25,208 nt of DNA from PSRF01 sp035457105 (GCA_035457105.1 DATIBX010000593.1:1-25208), one strand, 5' to 3'; shown: positions 15,204 through 23,058, counted from the stretch's first letter. Numbers and translations are program-made. The notes: generated from the letters alone by a model not told the origin.

Positions 15204-17505
15204 CGGGCATTTTTAAGTCCGCAAGCGCCACGGTCGAGTCATCCGCCAGCATGCCGTCAGCTAATTGACGCCACGTGTTCAACGACAACTGCTCACTCTC
15301 AGAAATCACCTTCTTCATAAACTCTTCAGGCAACGGAGTAAAAACTGTGCTGTCTTGAAACTCTTTGATAAAGCGATACGGAACGACTCCATTAAAACTA
15401 TTCAGTTCGTTGCGTAAACCCGCGATGGCGTCATTCTTCACTGTTGTTCCAGAACCCAGTAGGACCAAACGCTGAACTCTATCCGGTGATAAGACAGCAA
15501 CGTGTTGGGCAACAAAACTGCCCAGTGAATGACCCACGATGGTCGCGCGCCTTATCCCCCTGGCGTCCATGAATGCGACCACATCTCGAGCGAGATCGGG
15601 CAAGGCATAACCAGAAAAGGGTTGGTCCGACCTGCCATGACCGCGCTGATCGAGAACGTACACGCGGTACTTGCGGTCGAGCAGGGGCATGACACGACTG
15701 AACGAGAACCAGGAATCAGAATAACCATGGAGCATGATTATCGGTTCGCCGTCCTCATTTCCCTGCATCGCGTAATGCAAACTCACTCCAGTTTTCAGCT
15801 TGATGGACGCAAAAGTCGGTACCGAGGCTTCCGTCACTGACGCTCCACTGTCAGCCTTCGTGACTCCTGCCAGGCCAGCGATAGTCAACTTGGTATCCGC
15901 ATTGGCCCACGCTCGTTCAAACTCGACTTGGACCAATCGGCTTGAGTTCAATTGGTTCTGAGCCTTAAGACTCTCGGCGAGTCCAAACAGAGCGCGACCA
16001 TTGCGTTGATGTTTAGCAATCTCCGCGCGAAATACCTTCTCCGCGCCAGCAGCGTCTCCGCTCAACAGCAAAATCGCGCCGAATACTTCTCGGACTGGAA
16101 GATCCCAGTCAGCTGGTTCGTTGTAGGCTACGGCGTCTTCGGCGATGACAGCCCTGTTGAACAGTTCGACTGCGCTCTTCTTATCGCCGCGGACGAATGC
16201 AATCTTGCCGGCCAACAGGTTATCGGCGACTTTCAGAACATCTACCGCCGCACTGTTTCCCACCGGTGCATCAGCTGGCAAGGTCTTAATAACCGCCTGC
16301 AGAGACTGATACTCCGTTTGCGCGTTTTCTGTCTGGTTAATTCCGGCGAAGGCCATGCCACGCCCGAAATGCCAGTATGCGGTTGTGAGCTTCAAACCAG
16401 GATCGGGCTTCGCGACCTTCAGCATCTCGTCCCAGCGTCCGAAACGAACCAGCGCTACAGTGGCGTAAGGCAGGAACATTTCGAGCATCGGCATCGCTTT
16501 TACGTGCGGCTGAACACTTGCTTCAAGTTCGCGCGCGGATTTAATTGCATCCGCATAGCGTCCCTTCATAGCGCTCGCGGCGGCGAGAAAGTGGATGTTG
16601 TGGTTGTAATACATCATGGTGTAAACACCCTGATTGCCACCATTCGCTATGTACTCGCGATCCGCCACTATCGCATCGACGTTCGACTGAGCGGCTTCGC
16701 TGTAATCCCCGGTGCGGATATAGACGTGTGACGGCATATGGACCAGATGTCCAGCCTTGGGCGCCAACTTGCCTAGACGCGCCGCACTCGGCAACGCACG
16801 CTCCGCACTCTGCGACGCTTCCACAGCGTGAATGTAATAGTGATTTGCCCCAGTGTGATTGGGATTACGGCGTAACACTCCTTCGAGCACCGAGACGATT
16901 TCCAGCGTCCCTTCAGCGGGTTTTCCGTCGAGTGACCAAAGCTTCCAGGGCCGCAGGTTCATGATGCTCTCCGCATAAAGGGTCGCGGCATCAAGATCAT
17001 CCGGATACTTCTGAACCAATTGCCCCATCGCATTTTTGTAGTCGGTCGCGAGCTTTTGACGATCAACCTGGAGGTCGGCCGAATAGCGCTTAGAAAGTGC
17101 GTTTATATAACCCTGTTCGTTTTCTGAGGCTTTCGGCGCAAGGGCAAGCGCCTTTTGTAAATTTCCGTAAGCCTCGAGCAACTGCGGGCCTTCTGCCTGC
17201 AGGTTGTAGTTCGAACCCTGAGCCAGTGCCGCGCCCCAATAGGCCATTGCCAGTTGCGGGTCCAATTCGGCGGCCCGTTTGAACGAACGGACAGCCTCGT
17301 CGTGATTGAAGGCATAGATGTATGCCAGGCCCTGATTGAAGAACATCTGAGCCTCGGCGTTGCTGGTTGTAACCGGATGGTTTACATCGCCAAGCCCGGA
17401 AACAAGCGTTACCGGAGGCTGCGTGCTGGTCTTTGGGGAATGACTATGCTGACCAACCGCCGCCGCCGGAACCAGGAGGATCAGGGTAAATATGAAATAC
17501 TTCAT
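15187..17505 (-). CDS. Exported TPR-repeat / alpha-beta hydrolase fusion, frameshifted at its C-terminus
   Basis: 772 residues before a premature TGA. A signal peptide (MKYFIFTLILLVPAAAVG) precedes a His-rich start and about 530 residues of TPR-like helical repeats (for example FFNQGLAYIYAFNHDEAVRSFKRAAELDP, DYSEAAQSNVDAIV, GRYADAIKSARELE). From about 565 an alpha/beta hydrolase begins: SLHYAMQGNEDGEPIIMLHGYSDSWFSF, RVYVLDQRGHGRSD, and nucleophile elbow GHSLGS with S660. It stops right after LADLKMP, where the strand carrying the acid should start; that acid and the His are encoded in another frame (15009-15203). AGGAGAG at 17511-17517 supports the ATG. Substrate unknown. The break is either a true mutation or a homopolymer sequencing error. 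Confidence 0.85.
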   Translation of the reverse strand: MKYFIFTLILLVPAAAVGQHSHSPKTSTQPPVTLVSGLGDVNHPVTTSNAEAQMFFNQGLAYIYAFNHDEAVRSFKRAAELDPQLAMAYWGAALAQGSNYNLQAEGPQLLEAYGNLQKALALAPKASENEQGYINALSKRYSADLQVDRQKLATDYKNAMGQLVQKYPDDLDAATLYAESIMNLRPWKLWSLDGKPAEGTLEIVSVLEGVLRRNPNHTGANHYYIHAVEASQSAERALPSAARLGKLAPKAGHLVHMPSHVYIRTGDYSEAAQSNVDAIVADREYIANGGNQGVYTMMYYNHNIHFLAAASAMKGRYADAIKSARELEASVQPHVKAMPMLEMFLPYATVALVRFGRWDEMLKVAKPDPGLKLTTAYWHFGRGMAFAGINQTENAQTEYQSLQAVIKTLPADAPVGNSAAVDVLKVADNLLAGKIAFVRGDKKSAVELFNRAVIAEDAVAYNEPADWDLPVREVFGAILLLSGDAAGAEKVFRAEIAKHQRNGRALFGLAESLKAQNQLNSSRLVQVEFERAWANADTKLTIAGLAGVTKADSGASVTEASVPTFASIKLKTGVSLHYAMQGNEDGEPIIMLHGYSDSWFSFSRVMPLLDRKYRVYVLDQRGHGRSDQPFSGYALPDLARDVVAFMDARGIRRATIVGHSLGSFVAQHVAVLSPDRVQRLVLLGSGTTVKNDAIAGLRNELNSFNGVVPYRFIKEFQDSTVFTPLPEEFMKKVISESEQLSLNTWRQLADGMLADDSTVALADLKMPVGSMG

Positions 17506-17510
17506 TTTCG

Positions 17511-17517
17511 CTCTCCT
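17511..17517 (-). promoter_or_regulatory. Ribosome-binding site of the TPR/hydrolase gene
   Basis: AGGAGAG on the minus strand, 5 bases before ATG 17505; one of the strongest ribosome-binding sites in the window. Confidence 0.7.
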
Positions 17518-17636
17518 ATAGATAGCTGAGGTCTAAACAGAGTCTTCCCAGAATGCCACCACTAGAGCTAACGCGTAAATTAAGGTGGAAAAGGGCCGGT
17601 GGACCCCAAAAAGGATGCCGCTCTTGTTCCTATCGG

Positions 17637-18230
17637 CTATCGTTTTATGGCAAGTACCGCACCTAGCGCAGTAAGAGATATCACCAGGATTAAACCTGCC
17701 AGGCCAACCGCTTTATCGACCGTCTCAAAACCGGTCCACTGCAAATAATGGATCTTATAGAGGCGGTCGATCCACACTGTATCAGTACCTGTTTGCTGGA
17801 GCGACAAGGTGGCCCAATCGAGCCTTACTTCAATTTCCGTATTGGTTCGAGCCGTTAAGCCTGACACACTCGCCACTTCCCCATACCTGGCAGGATTCAG
17901 ACTAAAAGCATCTTTCATCAAAGTTCTGAAATCAGCTTCAGAGGGCTTTGCTTTTGGCAGTTTGGTGACCGGATCGAGTTGTTCCCAACCACTATCCGTT
18001 CTGACCAAGAGGTGGTTCCCAAGTATCGTTCGCAAATATCTAAACTCCTGCCAATTAGGGTCAGGCGAAACAATCGGGGTGCCTTCCAGTCGATAGGTCT
18101 TTACTTTGAGAATTTCGTAAGCACCCGCATAGCCCGGCTTAAGGAAAAAGACAAAGCCAGTCAAGGCCCAGCCCAGGAACGGAAGGATGAGGATGACACC
18201 AACGACTCGATGAATTTTTCTGGTGGTCAC
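17637..18230 (-). CDS. PepSY-associated membrane protein
   Basis: 197 residues from GTG 18230, 16 bases after the upstream stop. ATG 18290 or 18323 would add residues that overlap the preceding gene and look like its frame shadow. The start TTRKIHRVVGVILILPFLGWALTGFVFFLKPG is the typical first membrane helix of PepSY-TM proteins; the middle (about 60-155) is an extracytoplasmic domain with PepSY-like SEADFRTLMKDAFSLNPARYGEVASVSGL; WIDRLYKIHYLQWTG leads into the second helix (VGLAGLILVISLTALGAVLA). Relatives are inner-membrane proteins near siderophore or redox systems, or regulate proteases; function here is unknown. It ends the seven-gene unit. Confidence 0.75.
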   Translation of the reverse strand: MTTRKIHRVVGVILILPFLGWALTGFVFFLKPGYAGAYEILKVKTYRLEGTPIVSPDPNWQEFRYLRTILGNHLLVRTDSGWEQLDPVTKLPKAKPSEADFRTLMKDAFSLNPARYGEVASVSGLTARTNTEIEVRLDWATLSLQQTGTDTVWIDRLYKIHYLQWTGFETVDKAVGLAGLILVISLTALGAVLAIKR

Positions 18231-18246
18231 AGAATCTTGCCGGACG

Positions 18247-18762
18247 CTATTGCGAAGACCAGCCCGCTGGTGCTTCCGGCCATCGCTCATCAGGACTCGC
18301 CGGCTCCGCCTGGTTTGGACCAAGATGATCGGGGTTTACCTTTGCATCAACGAAGTTCTCGGGCGCCACTGGGGCGCCTGAGATTCTGCGCAGCATTGCA
18401 AGTTGGCCGGCATGCGTCATCGCATCGGCGAAAGGTCCTTGCAACAAGCGCTCTTCGGTAATGCCATTCTTAAGCTCGTCTCCGTTTCTAATGTGTTGGG
18501 CTAACAACTCCAGCATTTCATGAAAACGCGCAACCTCATCGGCAAATGACGGCAACGGCTCTGGCCAATAACTGCCACCGATAAAGAACGTACGAGAATA
18601 ACCAAGCACGCTCGTCATATGTCGGACAAGCTCGGCAGGAGTCCGCACATCCTTCATTGTGCGAAACTCAGCAAATTCAGGCGGAGCTCCTCGTAGAGCT
18701 TTTTGAGTTCGATAGGCCAGCGCGGCCAGGAAATGGACCAGTAAGCTTCGCTTTTCAGTCAT
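18247..18762 (-). CDS. DinB-like protein (second copy in window)
   Basis: 171 residues from ATG 18762, overlapping the stop of the upstream acetyltransferase gene by 8 bases; a TTG three codons earlier is possible but less likely. A helical protein with TPAELVRHMTSVLGYSRTFF (H48) and DAMTHAGQLAMLRRISG (H117), the two best-conserved DinB metal-site regions, and a Pro-rich C-terminal tail (NPDHLGPNQAEPASPDERWPEAPAGW). The fold is a four-helix bundle with a possible divalent-metal centre; substrate unknown. Sequence is unlike the DinB-like gene at 10119-10685, so they are not recent duplicates. Confidence 0.75.
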   Translation of the reverse strand: MTEKRSLLVHFLAALAYRTQKALRGAPPEFAEFRTMKDVRTPAELVRHMTSVLGYSRTFFIGGSYWPEPLPSFADEVARFHEMLELLAQHIRNGDELKNGITEERLLQGPFADAMTHAGQLAMLRRISGAPVAPENFVDAKVNPDHLGPNQAEPASPDERWPEAPAGWSSQ

Positions 18763-19318
18763 TGTTATCAATAACGCCAGGGCTTAAACGCTTTGTCATT
18801 TTGATCAGCGGCAAAGTGATACCTTCGTCAAGCTCAAGGTAAAACGGCTCGCCTTTGTCATAGCCTTCGACCTCGTAAAACGGTACGCCTGGCAAGGTGG
18901 CCATCAGTTCAAGCGATTGGAAGCCATGGGCGAACGCGTCGCGTTCGCAGGTCGTCAGTATGGCCCGCCCAATTCCCTGTCGTGCATAGTCTGAATGGAC
19001 AAAGAAGGCTCGGATCCTCGCAGGCTCGATCCCTGGCTGTAACGTTTCCGAATTTCGAATTTCGTACTGATCGCCTCCATACAAATTCTTTCTTCGGCTC
19101 CAGCCCCCACAACCGATCAACTCGCCCGAATTTGTTTCGGCAACGAAATATGTTTCATCGTCGATTAGATCCGTATCCACTCCGAAAACCACTCTGACGG
19201 CGGCTTCAATCTGTGAATCATCGTAATATCCGCGGCTTAAACCTCGGGCTGACGCTGCAATTAAGTCTTGAATTGCTGCGCGATCGGGCAACACAGCCTT
19301 TCGAATCGAGTAGTTCAT
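18755..19318 (-). CDS. GNAT-family N-acetyltransferase
   Basis: 187 residues. YSIRKAVLPDRAAIQDLIAASARGLSRGYYDDSQIE forms the start of the GNAT fold; YFVAETNSGELIGCGGWSRR is the central strand pair, and RIRAFFVHSDYARQGIGRAILTTCERDA holds the acetyl-CoA loop (RQGIG). LELMATLPGVPFYEVEGYDKGEPFYLEL is the C-terminal half with the conserved FYE..GY segment. Substrate unknown. The ATG follows the membrane-protein stop by 1 base and its stop overlaps the next start, so translation is probably coupled. Confidence 0.88.
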   Translation of the reverse strand: MNYSIRKAVLPDRAAIQDLIAASARGLSRGYYDDSQIEAAVRVVFGVDTDLIDDETYFVAETNSGELIGCGGWSRRKNLYGGDQYEIRNSETLQPGIEPARIRAFFVHSDYARQGIGRAILTTCERDAFAHGFQSLELMATLPGVPFYEVEGYDKGEPFYLELDEGITLPLIKMTKRLSPGVIDNND

Positions 19319-19319
19319 G

Positions 19320-19970
19320 CTAGGTATTCATTGTTTCCGTTTTCGCCTTTGACGCAAACGAAAAATTGAGCAGCACCCACTGCGCTATGGTTAGTACCAC
19401 GCCTATCTGGTCCTTCGAGTCAGTCCCGCCGCCAGATCTCAGCAAAAAGAACTGGACCGGCAAGAGTGCAAAAGCCAGAATGATAAAGATTGTGTTTCGT
19501 CGCGTCCATGACGGCATAGGTTTGTCCATTTTTTTGCGGAGGTCGCTTGCCATCCAGGCTACCGCTGACAAAAAAAGAATGAGCCAAAATGCTGGACCGA
19601 TCCACGCCAACGAGATATCCAACCCCATTGTGTCGCCCTTCAATCTATATTCGTCGGGAAACTTAATGGCATTGTAGATCGCGCTGATCAGCGATGGGAC
19701 TATCCAAATCATCAAAAGCCAATGGAATGGTTGCCGCGCACCACGCCATCCAAAGTAGATAGTCGCCAGACAGAGGACCGCCTGGAGCACAACAAACCAG
19801 TAGTCGCCTCCGACCCCCTTCCCTCCGAAATCTTTTCCCATAAAGGATGTGCCCCACTCGTAACTAGGACCATCCATTACGCCTCGAATCAACGGGAGCC
19901 AGACAGCAATCATCGTTACCGCAGTAAAGATCAAGACTATTTTTAGTAGCAGCTCAGGACGCGTTTTCAT
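19320..19970 (-). CDS. Multi-pass membrane protein, unknown function
   Basis: 216 residues from ATG 19970; an in-frame TTG at 20003 is the alternative. Five or so hydrophobic segments are visible: VLIFTAVTMIAVWLPLI, WFVVLQAVLCLATIYFGW, FHWLLMIWIVPSLISAIYNAI, ISLAWIGPAFWLILFLSAVAWMA, and NTIFIILAFALLPVQFFLL, perhaps with VVLTIAQWVLLNFSFA as a sixth. A soluble loop (SYEWGTSFMGKDFGGKGVGGDYW) follows the first helix. I recognise no family. Its place directly behind the glycolipid-synthase-like gene in a packed unit suggests an inner-membrane role, which is an inference. Confidence 0.65.
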   Translation of the reverse strand: MKTRPELLLKIVLIFTAVTMIAVWLPLIRGVMDGPSYEWGTSFMGKDFGGKGVGGDYWFVVLQAVLCLATIYFGWRGARQPFHWLLMIWIVPSLISAIYNAIKFPDEYRLKGDTMGLDISLAWIGPAFWLILFLSAVAWMASDLRKKMDKPMPSWTRRNTIFIILAFALLPVQFFLLRSGGGTDSKDQIGVVLTIAQWVLLNFSFASKAKTETMNT

Positions 19971-20010
19971 GGTGTTGATGCCACGTCTCAACTGGTGAGT
20001 CAAAAGTGCA

Positions 20011-21147
20011 TTAAGAAAGCAAGTCTAACTTCTCGACAATCTCACGCGCCGCATTGGGTCGTCCCATCGTTCGGGAGTTTTTTCGCATTGCTGCAAATCG
20101 CTTCGGATCGGCGAGAAGTTTATCCAACTTATAAGCAAGAGTCGGTAGGTTATTACACCGTATGCCAACCACAGCTTCGAGCAAATGGTCAGAGTTGCGC
20201 TCTTCCTGACCAGGAATGGGATTGACAATCACGAAGGCAAGTCCTTTTGCCAACGCCTCGGAAGTTGTTAGACCGCCCGGCTTTCCTATTACAATATCCG
20301 ATGCCGACATAAACTCGTCCATCTCTGTCGTATAACCGATGGGCTTTACCAAAACATTTGCATTTCCGCGCGCCTTTGCCGACTTCTGCAATCGAGTCTT
20401 TAGCTCATCATTGCGACCGCAAATAGCTATCAGCTGTGCTGGATGATGCAACGGCAAAATGGAATCGATTAGTACCTCAACTGATCCGACTCCAAATCCA
20501 CCCGCTGACAAAAGAATGGTGGTTCTCTCAGGGTCGAGACCATGCTTCAACCTCATCTCATTTTTATCTTTGCGCTGTGCAAAAACCGGATCTATAGGAA
20601 TGCCTGTAACAGTAATCTTATTAGCCGGAATGGATAGCGTCTCCAAATAGACACGTGATTCCTCGACAGCCACAAAATAGTGCTCATAATGGTGGACCAA
20701 CCACATGGCATGAACATCAAAGTCAGTCACCACGATTGCCTGACGACTGTTAAGCCTCTCTTTCGCCCTGAGCCATGACACAATTTCCGCAGGGAGAAAG
20801 TGCGTGCAGACAATCATGTCTGGATGGTATTCACGCAAGAGCTTAACAAACGGTCGCGTATTCAACTTATCAAGCGCGAGTCTTCTTCGCTCATTTTTCC
20901 ATGGCTTGTCGAGCTTATCGTAAATCCAGCCGGGTACTTCCGGCAGCTTGTTCACCAGATCGATATAGGCCTTTGAATATAGGTGACGAAAAACTTTGTT
21001 CGTGTAGTCAAGGGTATCTACGTGCCGAATCTCGTAGTCGGCACCACGTTCGGCTGCATGCTGCTGAAAAGCCTTCTCAAGCGCCTGGGCCGCCCGTACG
21101 TGGCCCGCTCCAGCTGAAGCAGACAATAGTAAGATTCTTTTTAGCAT
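20011..21147 (-). CDS. MGDG-synthase-like glycosyltransferase (GT28 family)
   Basis: 378 residues. The N-terminal domain has the signature LLLSASAGAGHVRAAQAL (H16) of monogalactosyldiacylglycerol synthases and their bacterial relatives, followed by VDTLDYTNKVFRHLYSKAYIDLVNKLPEVPGWIYDKLD and the acceptor-side VCTHFLPAEIVSW. The C-terminal GT-B domain begins LLSAGGFGVGSVEVL, and DIVIGKPGGLTTSEALAKGLAFVIVNPIPGQEERNSDHL is the nucleotide-sugar binding region. The enzyme probably transfers a sugar from a UDP-sugar to diacylglycerol at the inner face of the membrane; a glucosyl versus galactosyl donor cannot be separated. The upstream SDR stop lies 4 bases before its ATG. Confidence 0.88.
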   Translation of the reverse strand: MLKRILLLSASAGAGHVRAAQALEKAFQQHAAERGADYEIRHVDTLDYTNKVFRHLYSKAYIDLVNKLPEVPGWIYDKLDKPWKNERRRLALDKLNTRPFVKLLREYHPDMIVCTHFLPAEIVSWLRAKERLNSRQAIVVTDFDVHAMWLVHHYEHYFVAVEESRVYLETLSIPANKITVTGIPIDPVFAQRKDKNEMRLKHGLDPERTTILLSAGGFGVGSVEVLIDSILPLHHPAQLIAICGRNDELKTRLQKSAKARGNANVLVKPIGYTTEMDEFMSASDIVIGKPGGLTTSEALAKGLAFVIVNPIPGQEERNSDHLLEAVVGIRCNNLPTLAYKLDKLLADPKRFAAMRKNSRTMGRPNAAREIVEKLDLLS

Positions 21148-21151
21148 CGTT

Positions 21152-21943
21152 TTAGAGCAGCGACTTTATCCATCCACCATCGACCTGGATCGAAGTGCCC
21201 GTGATGTAACTCGCACGTTCGGACACAAGAAATGCTGCGAGGGCCGCGAACTCGCGCGGCTCACCAAGTCTCCTCATCGGTATCTGATTCTCCCAGCTCG
21301 CCTTGAAATCTGCAGGACTAGTCTCCTCTTTTTCAGCCATCATCCTGGCGAGTTCCTCAATTCGTTCAGTTCGTGTGTAACCGGGCAAGATGTTGTTGAC
21401 GGTGATTCCATCTACTGCGACTTCGTTAGCAAGCGTTCTGGCAAATCCGGTCACCGCCGAACGCAGACTATTCGACAGCATTAGATTGTCGACCGGCTGT
21501 TTTACGGCTATCGAGGTGATGTTCAAAATGCGACCCCATTTCTTTTCTTTCATCGACGGGAGCACACCACGAACAAGGTCAACCACGCTGAACAGAGTGA
21601 GACGAACAGCGGACTCCCAGTCTGAACGACTCAAAAACTCGAAGCGTCCGGCGGGTGGTCCACCGGCGTTTGTTACCAGAATGTCAACGTTTCCAAACTC
21701 ACTTAAAGCCGAGTCCACCACTCGTCGCACATCTCCAGGCAGTGAAACATCGGCGCCGACAGAAAGCACCCGCATGCCAGTTAAACTTCTAATTCGGTCA
21801 GCGGTCTCTTCCAGCTGTCCCGTGTCCCGAGCACAAAGAATCAGATTGGCGCCTTCAATCGCCAGTTCTTCAGCCACTGCACGTCCTAAGCCGCGGCTGG
21901 ACGCAACCACCAATGCGACCTTGTTTTTGAGGCCTAGATCCAT
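21152..21943 (-). CDS. Divergent short-chain dehydrogenase/reductase lacking the YxxxK motif
   Basis: 263 residues from ATG 21943, 11 bases after the cupin stop. It has the Rossmann fold of SDRs but a changed dinucleotide motif (VVASSRGLGRAVA, instead of TGxxxGxG), with NAGGPPAGRFEF as the usual NAGG strand. The catalytic Ser is S144 (NITSIAVKQP), but the Tyr-xxx-Lys position reads S157-N-S-L-R161. The C-terminal EFAALAAFLVSERASYITGTSIQVDGGWIKSLL is standard. A known divergent SDR subgroup (BKR-like) has the same departures. It may still reduce a ketone by another mechanism or merely bind a ligand. It precedes the glycosyltransferase in the unit. Confidence 0.85.
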   Translation of the reverse strand: MDLGLKNKVALVVASSRGLGRAVAEELAIEGANLILCARDTGQLEETADRIRSLTGMRVLSVGADVSLPGDVRRVVDSALSEFGNVDILVTNAGGPPAGRFEFLSRSDWESAVRLTLFSVVDLVRGVLPSMKEKKWGRILNITSIAVKQPVDNLMLSNSLRSAVTGFARTLANEVAVDGITVNNILPGYTRTERIEELARMMAEKEETSPADFKASWENQIPMRRLGEPREFAALAAFLVSERASYITGTSIQVDGGWIKSLL

Positions 21944-21954
21944 TTCAAACCAAA

Positions 21955-22329
21955 CTACTTCTGGCGTAAGTAAGCGTCCGTCTTGTCGAGCCAATCTTGT
22001 CTGGGCGGACTGAAGATGTCGACGTCTAAAGTATCCTCGAGTGCGAGCGCCTTGTGATGGACCAGAGATGGTATGTGCAGCACATCGCCTTTCATAACAT
22101 CGATCACTTCAGACTCGTCTTCGCCGATCCAGAATCGCAGTCCACCCTCGAGAATATAGGTGACTTGCTCATTCTCGTGATTATGATGTGGAACCACCGA
22201 GCCTTTCTTCAAATAAACGTGCGTCAGCATAATTCGATCGCCGGTGATGAGTCTTCGTTCCAGTGTGTCAGAGACGCGCTCCTTTGGCATGTCCGACCAG
22301 CGATAGAACGTTACAGATCGTTGCTCCAT
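21955..22329 (-). CDS. Single-domain cupin protein
   Basis: 124 residues from ATG 22329, fixed by AGGAG 5 bases upstream; the frame is open to 22407 without signals. Cupin motif 1 is GSVVPHHNHENEQVTYILEGG (metal ligands H49, H51 and probably Q55), motif 2 GDVLHIPSLVHHKALALED (H91/H92). Small cupins of this form bind a divalent metal and act as dioxygenases, isomerases or ligand-binding proteins; none can be chosen here. It is the first gene of the seven-gene unit, so the promoter should lie upstream at 22330-22432. Confidence 0.85.
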   Translation of the reverse strand: MEQRSVTFYRWSDMPKERVSDTLERRLITGDRIMLTHVYLKKGSVVPHHNHENEQVTYILEGGLRFWIGEDESEVIDVMKGDVLHIPSLVHHKALALEDTLDVDIFSPPRQDWLDKTDAYLRQK

Positions 22330-22334
22330 ATTTA

Positions 22335-22339
22335 CTCCT
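22335..22339 (-). promoter_or_regulatory. Ribosome-binding site deciding the cupin start
   Basis: AGGAG on the minus strand, 5 bases before ATG 22329, which rules out the longer upstream extension. Confidence 0.75.
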
Positions 22340-22432
22340 GAAGTTTTGGGTGCTTTTTCCGTCGTCGCTTGAAAATGACGGGTCGACGTGGAGAGGTAAA
22401 TTAACAAGACAACGTGAAGATTACCAGAGCCC

Positions 22433-22608
22433 TTGGAGTGCGGCGGCCCGGCGCCGCTTTGTTATTTCAACACCACCTTGAAACTTATAAACAAAACACC
22501 TATGGACCAAGACCCGCCATGAAGTTGCTCCTCCGCGGCGGGCCTGGCTACAACGAGAACTCATTTGTTAACGCTAGTGGACAGCGCCGCCGGGCCGGCG
22601 CACTCCAA
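22433..22608. mobile_element. 176-bp element bounded by GC-rich terminal inverted repeats (MITE- or REP-like)
   Basis: Arms 22433-22458 and 22583-22608 are inverted copies matching at 24 of 26 positions; each arm is itself GC-rich and close to palindromic (GGCGGCCCGGCGCCG-like). The 124-bp interior is AT-richer and has no plausible gene. It lies between the cupin and the AHSA1-family gene. The structure fits a short non-autonomous element or a paired REP hairpin; target-site duplication was not detected with confidence. Confidence 0.7.
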
Positions 22609-22610
22609 AA

Positions 22611-23057
22611 TTACATCTTTGCGGGCAGAGCTCTGCCAGTCTCGAGTAGTGTCTTGAGACCGGAGATCACGGCTGGCCATCCAAACGAGACACTCTTCAA
22701 CATCTCTTGATCGTCGCCAAACTCTTCGTGAGTAACTGTTAGCCTCACTGATTTATCGAGGGCCTCAAGCAGATAAGTAACTCGTGAATGTTTCGCTTCG
22801 TCTGCTTCGTCAACAGGACGCGCCCAGCTAACGACTAATTTTCGCGGCGGATCAGATTCCAGGACCTTACCAACAACATGAATCTTATCGGTCTCGCCTT
22901 TTAGGATGTGTTGCCACTTGGATCCGACTTTCCAATCAGAAACGTTTTCGTGATCGAACCAATAGCGTCGGGTCATTTCGGGATCACTTAACGCATTCCA
23001 TATTTTTTCGGGTGTTGCTTCGATATAACTGACATAAACGAATTTTGGTTTGTCCAT
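22611..23057 (-). CDS. AHSA1/SRPBCC-family protein
   Basis: 148 residues from ATG 23057; GAGGAG 7 bases upstream (23065-23070) decides this start. The pattern FVYVSYIEATPEKIWNALSDPEMTRRYWFDHENVSDWKVGSKWQH, then VVGKVLESDPPRKLVVSWARP and VTYLLEALDKSVRLTVTHEEFGDD matches activator of Hsp90 ATPase 1-like (AHSA1) SRPBCC proteins, which form a hydrophobic ligand cavity. The family is commonly paired with an ArsR-type regulator, as here. Ligand unknown. The ATG follows the regulator's stop by 1 base, so the two are translationally coupled. Confidence 0.9.
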   Translation of the reverse strand: MDKPKFVYVSYIEATPEKIWNALSDPEMTRRYWFDHENVSDWKVGSKWQHILKGETDKIHVVGKVLESDPPRKLVVSWARPVDEADEAKHSRVTYLLEALDKSVRLTVTHEEFGDDQEMLKSVSFGWPAVISGLKTLLETGRALPAKM

Positions 23058-23058
23058 T

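Noticed and set aside
15187..15214. Programmed +1 frameshift at the premature TGA (Gly codon GGG could slip to GGT)
   Set aside because: The shift is formally possible and would keep GERD, but there is no Shine-Dalgarno-like stimulator and a single-base homopolymer indel explains the junction better.
15952..16731. Plus-strand frame of 259 residues opposite the TPR gene
   Set aside because: It is a shadow of a well-supported TPR reading frame and its translation shows no domain.
17205..17220. tRNA T-loop-like GTTCGAACC
   Set aside because: It lies in the coding sequence of the TPR protein and no acceptor stem or anticodon arm can be built around it.
10119..18762. The two DinB-like genes as a recent duplication
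   Set aside because: Their sequences share only the general His pattern; no extended identity is visible.
21390..22013. Plus-strand frame of 207 residues opposite the SDR gene
   Set aside because: Ser/Arg/Thr-rich antisense translation without protein-like features; the minus-strand SDR is unambiguous.
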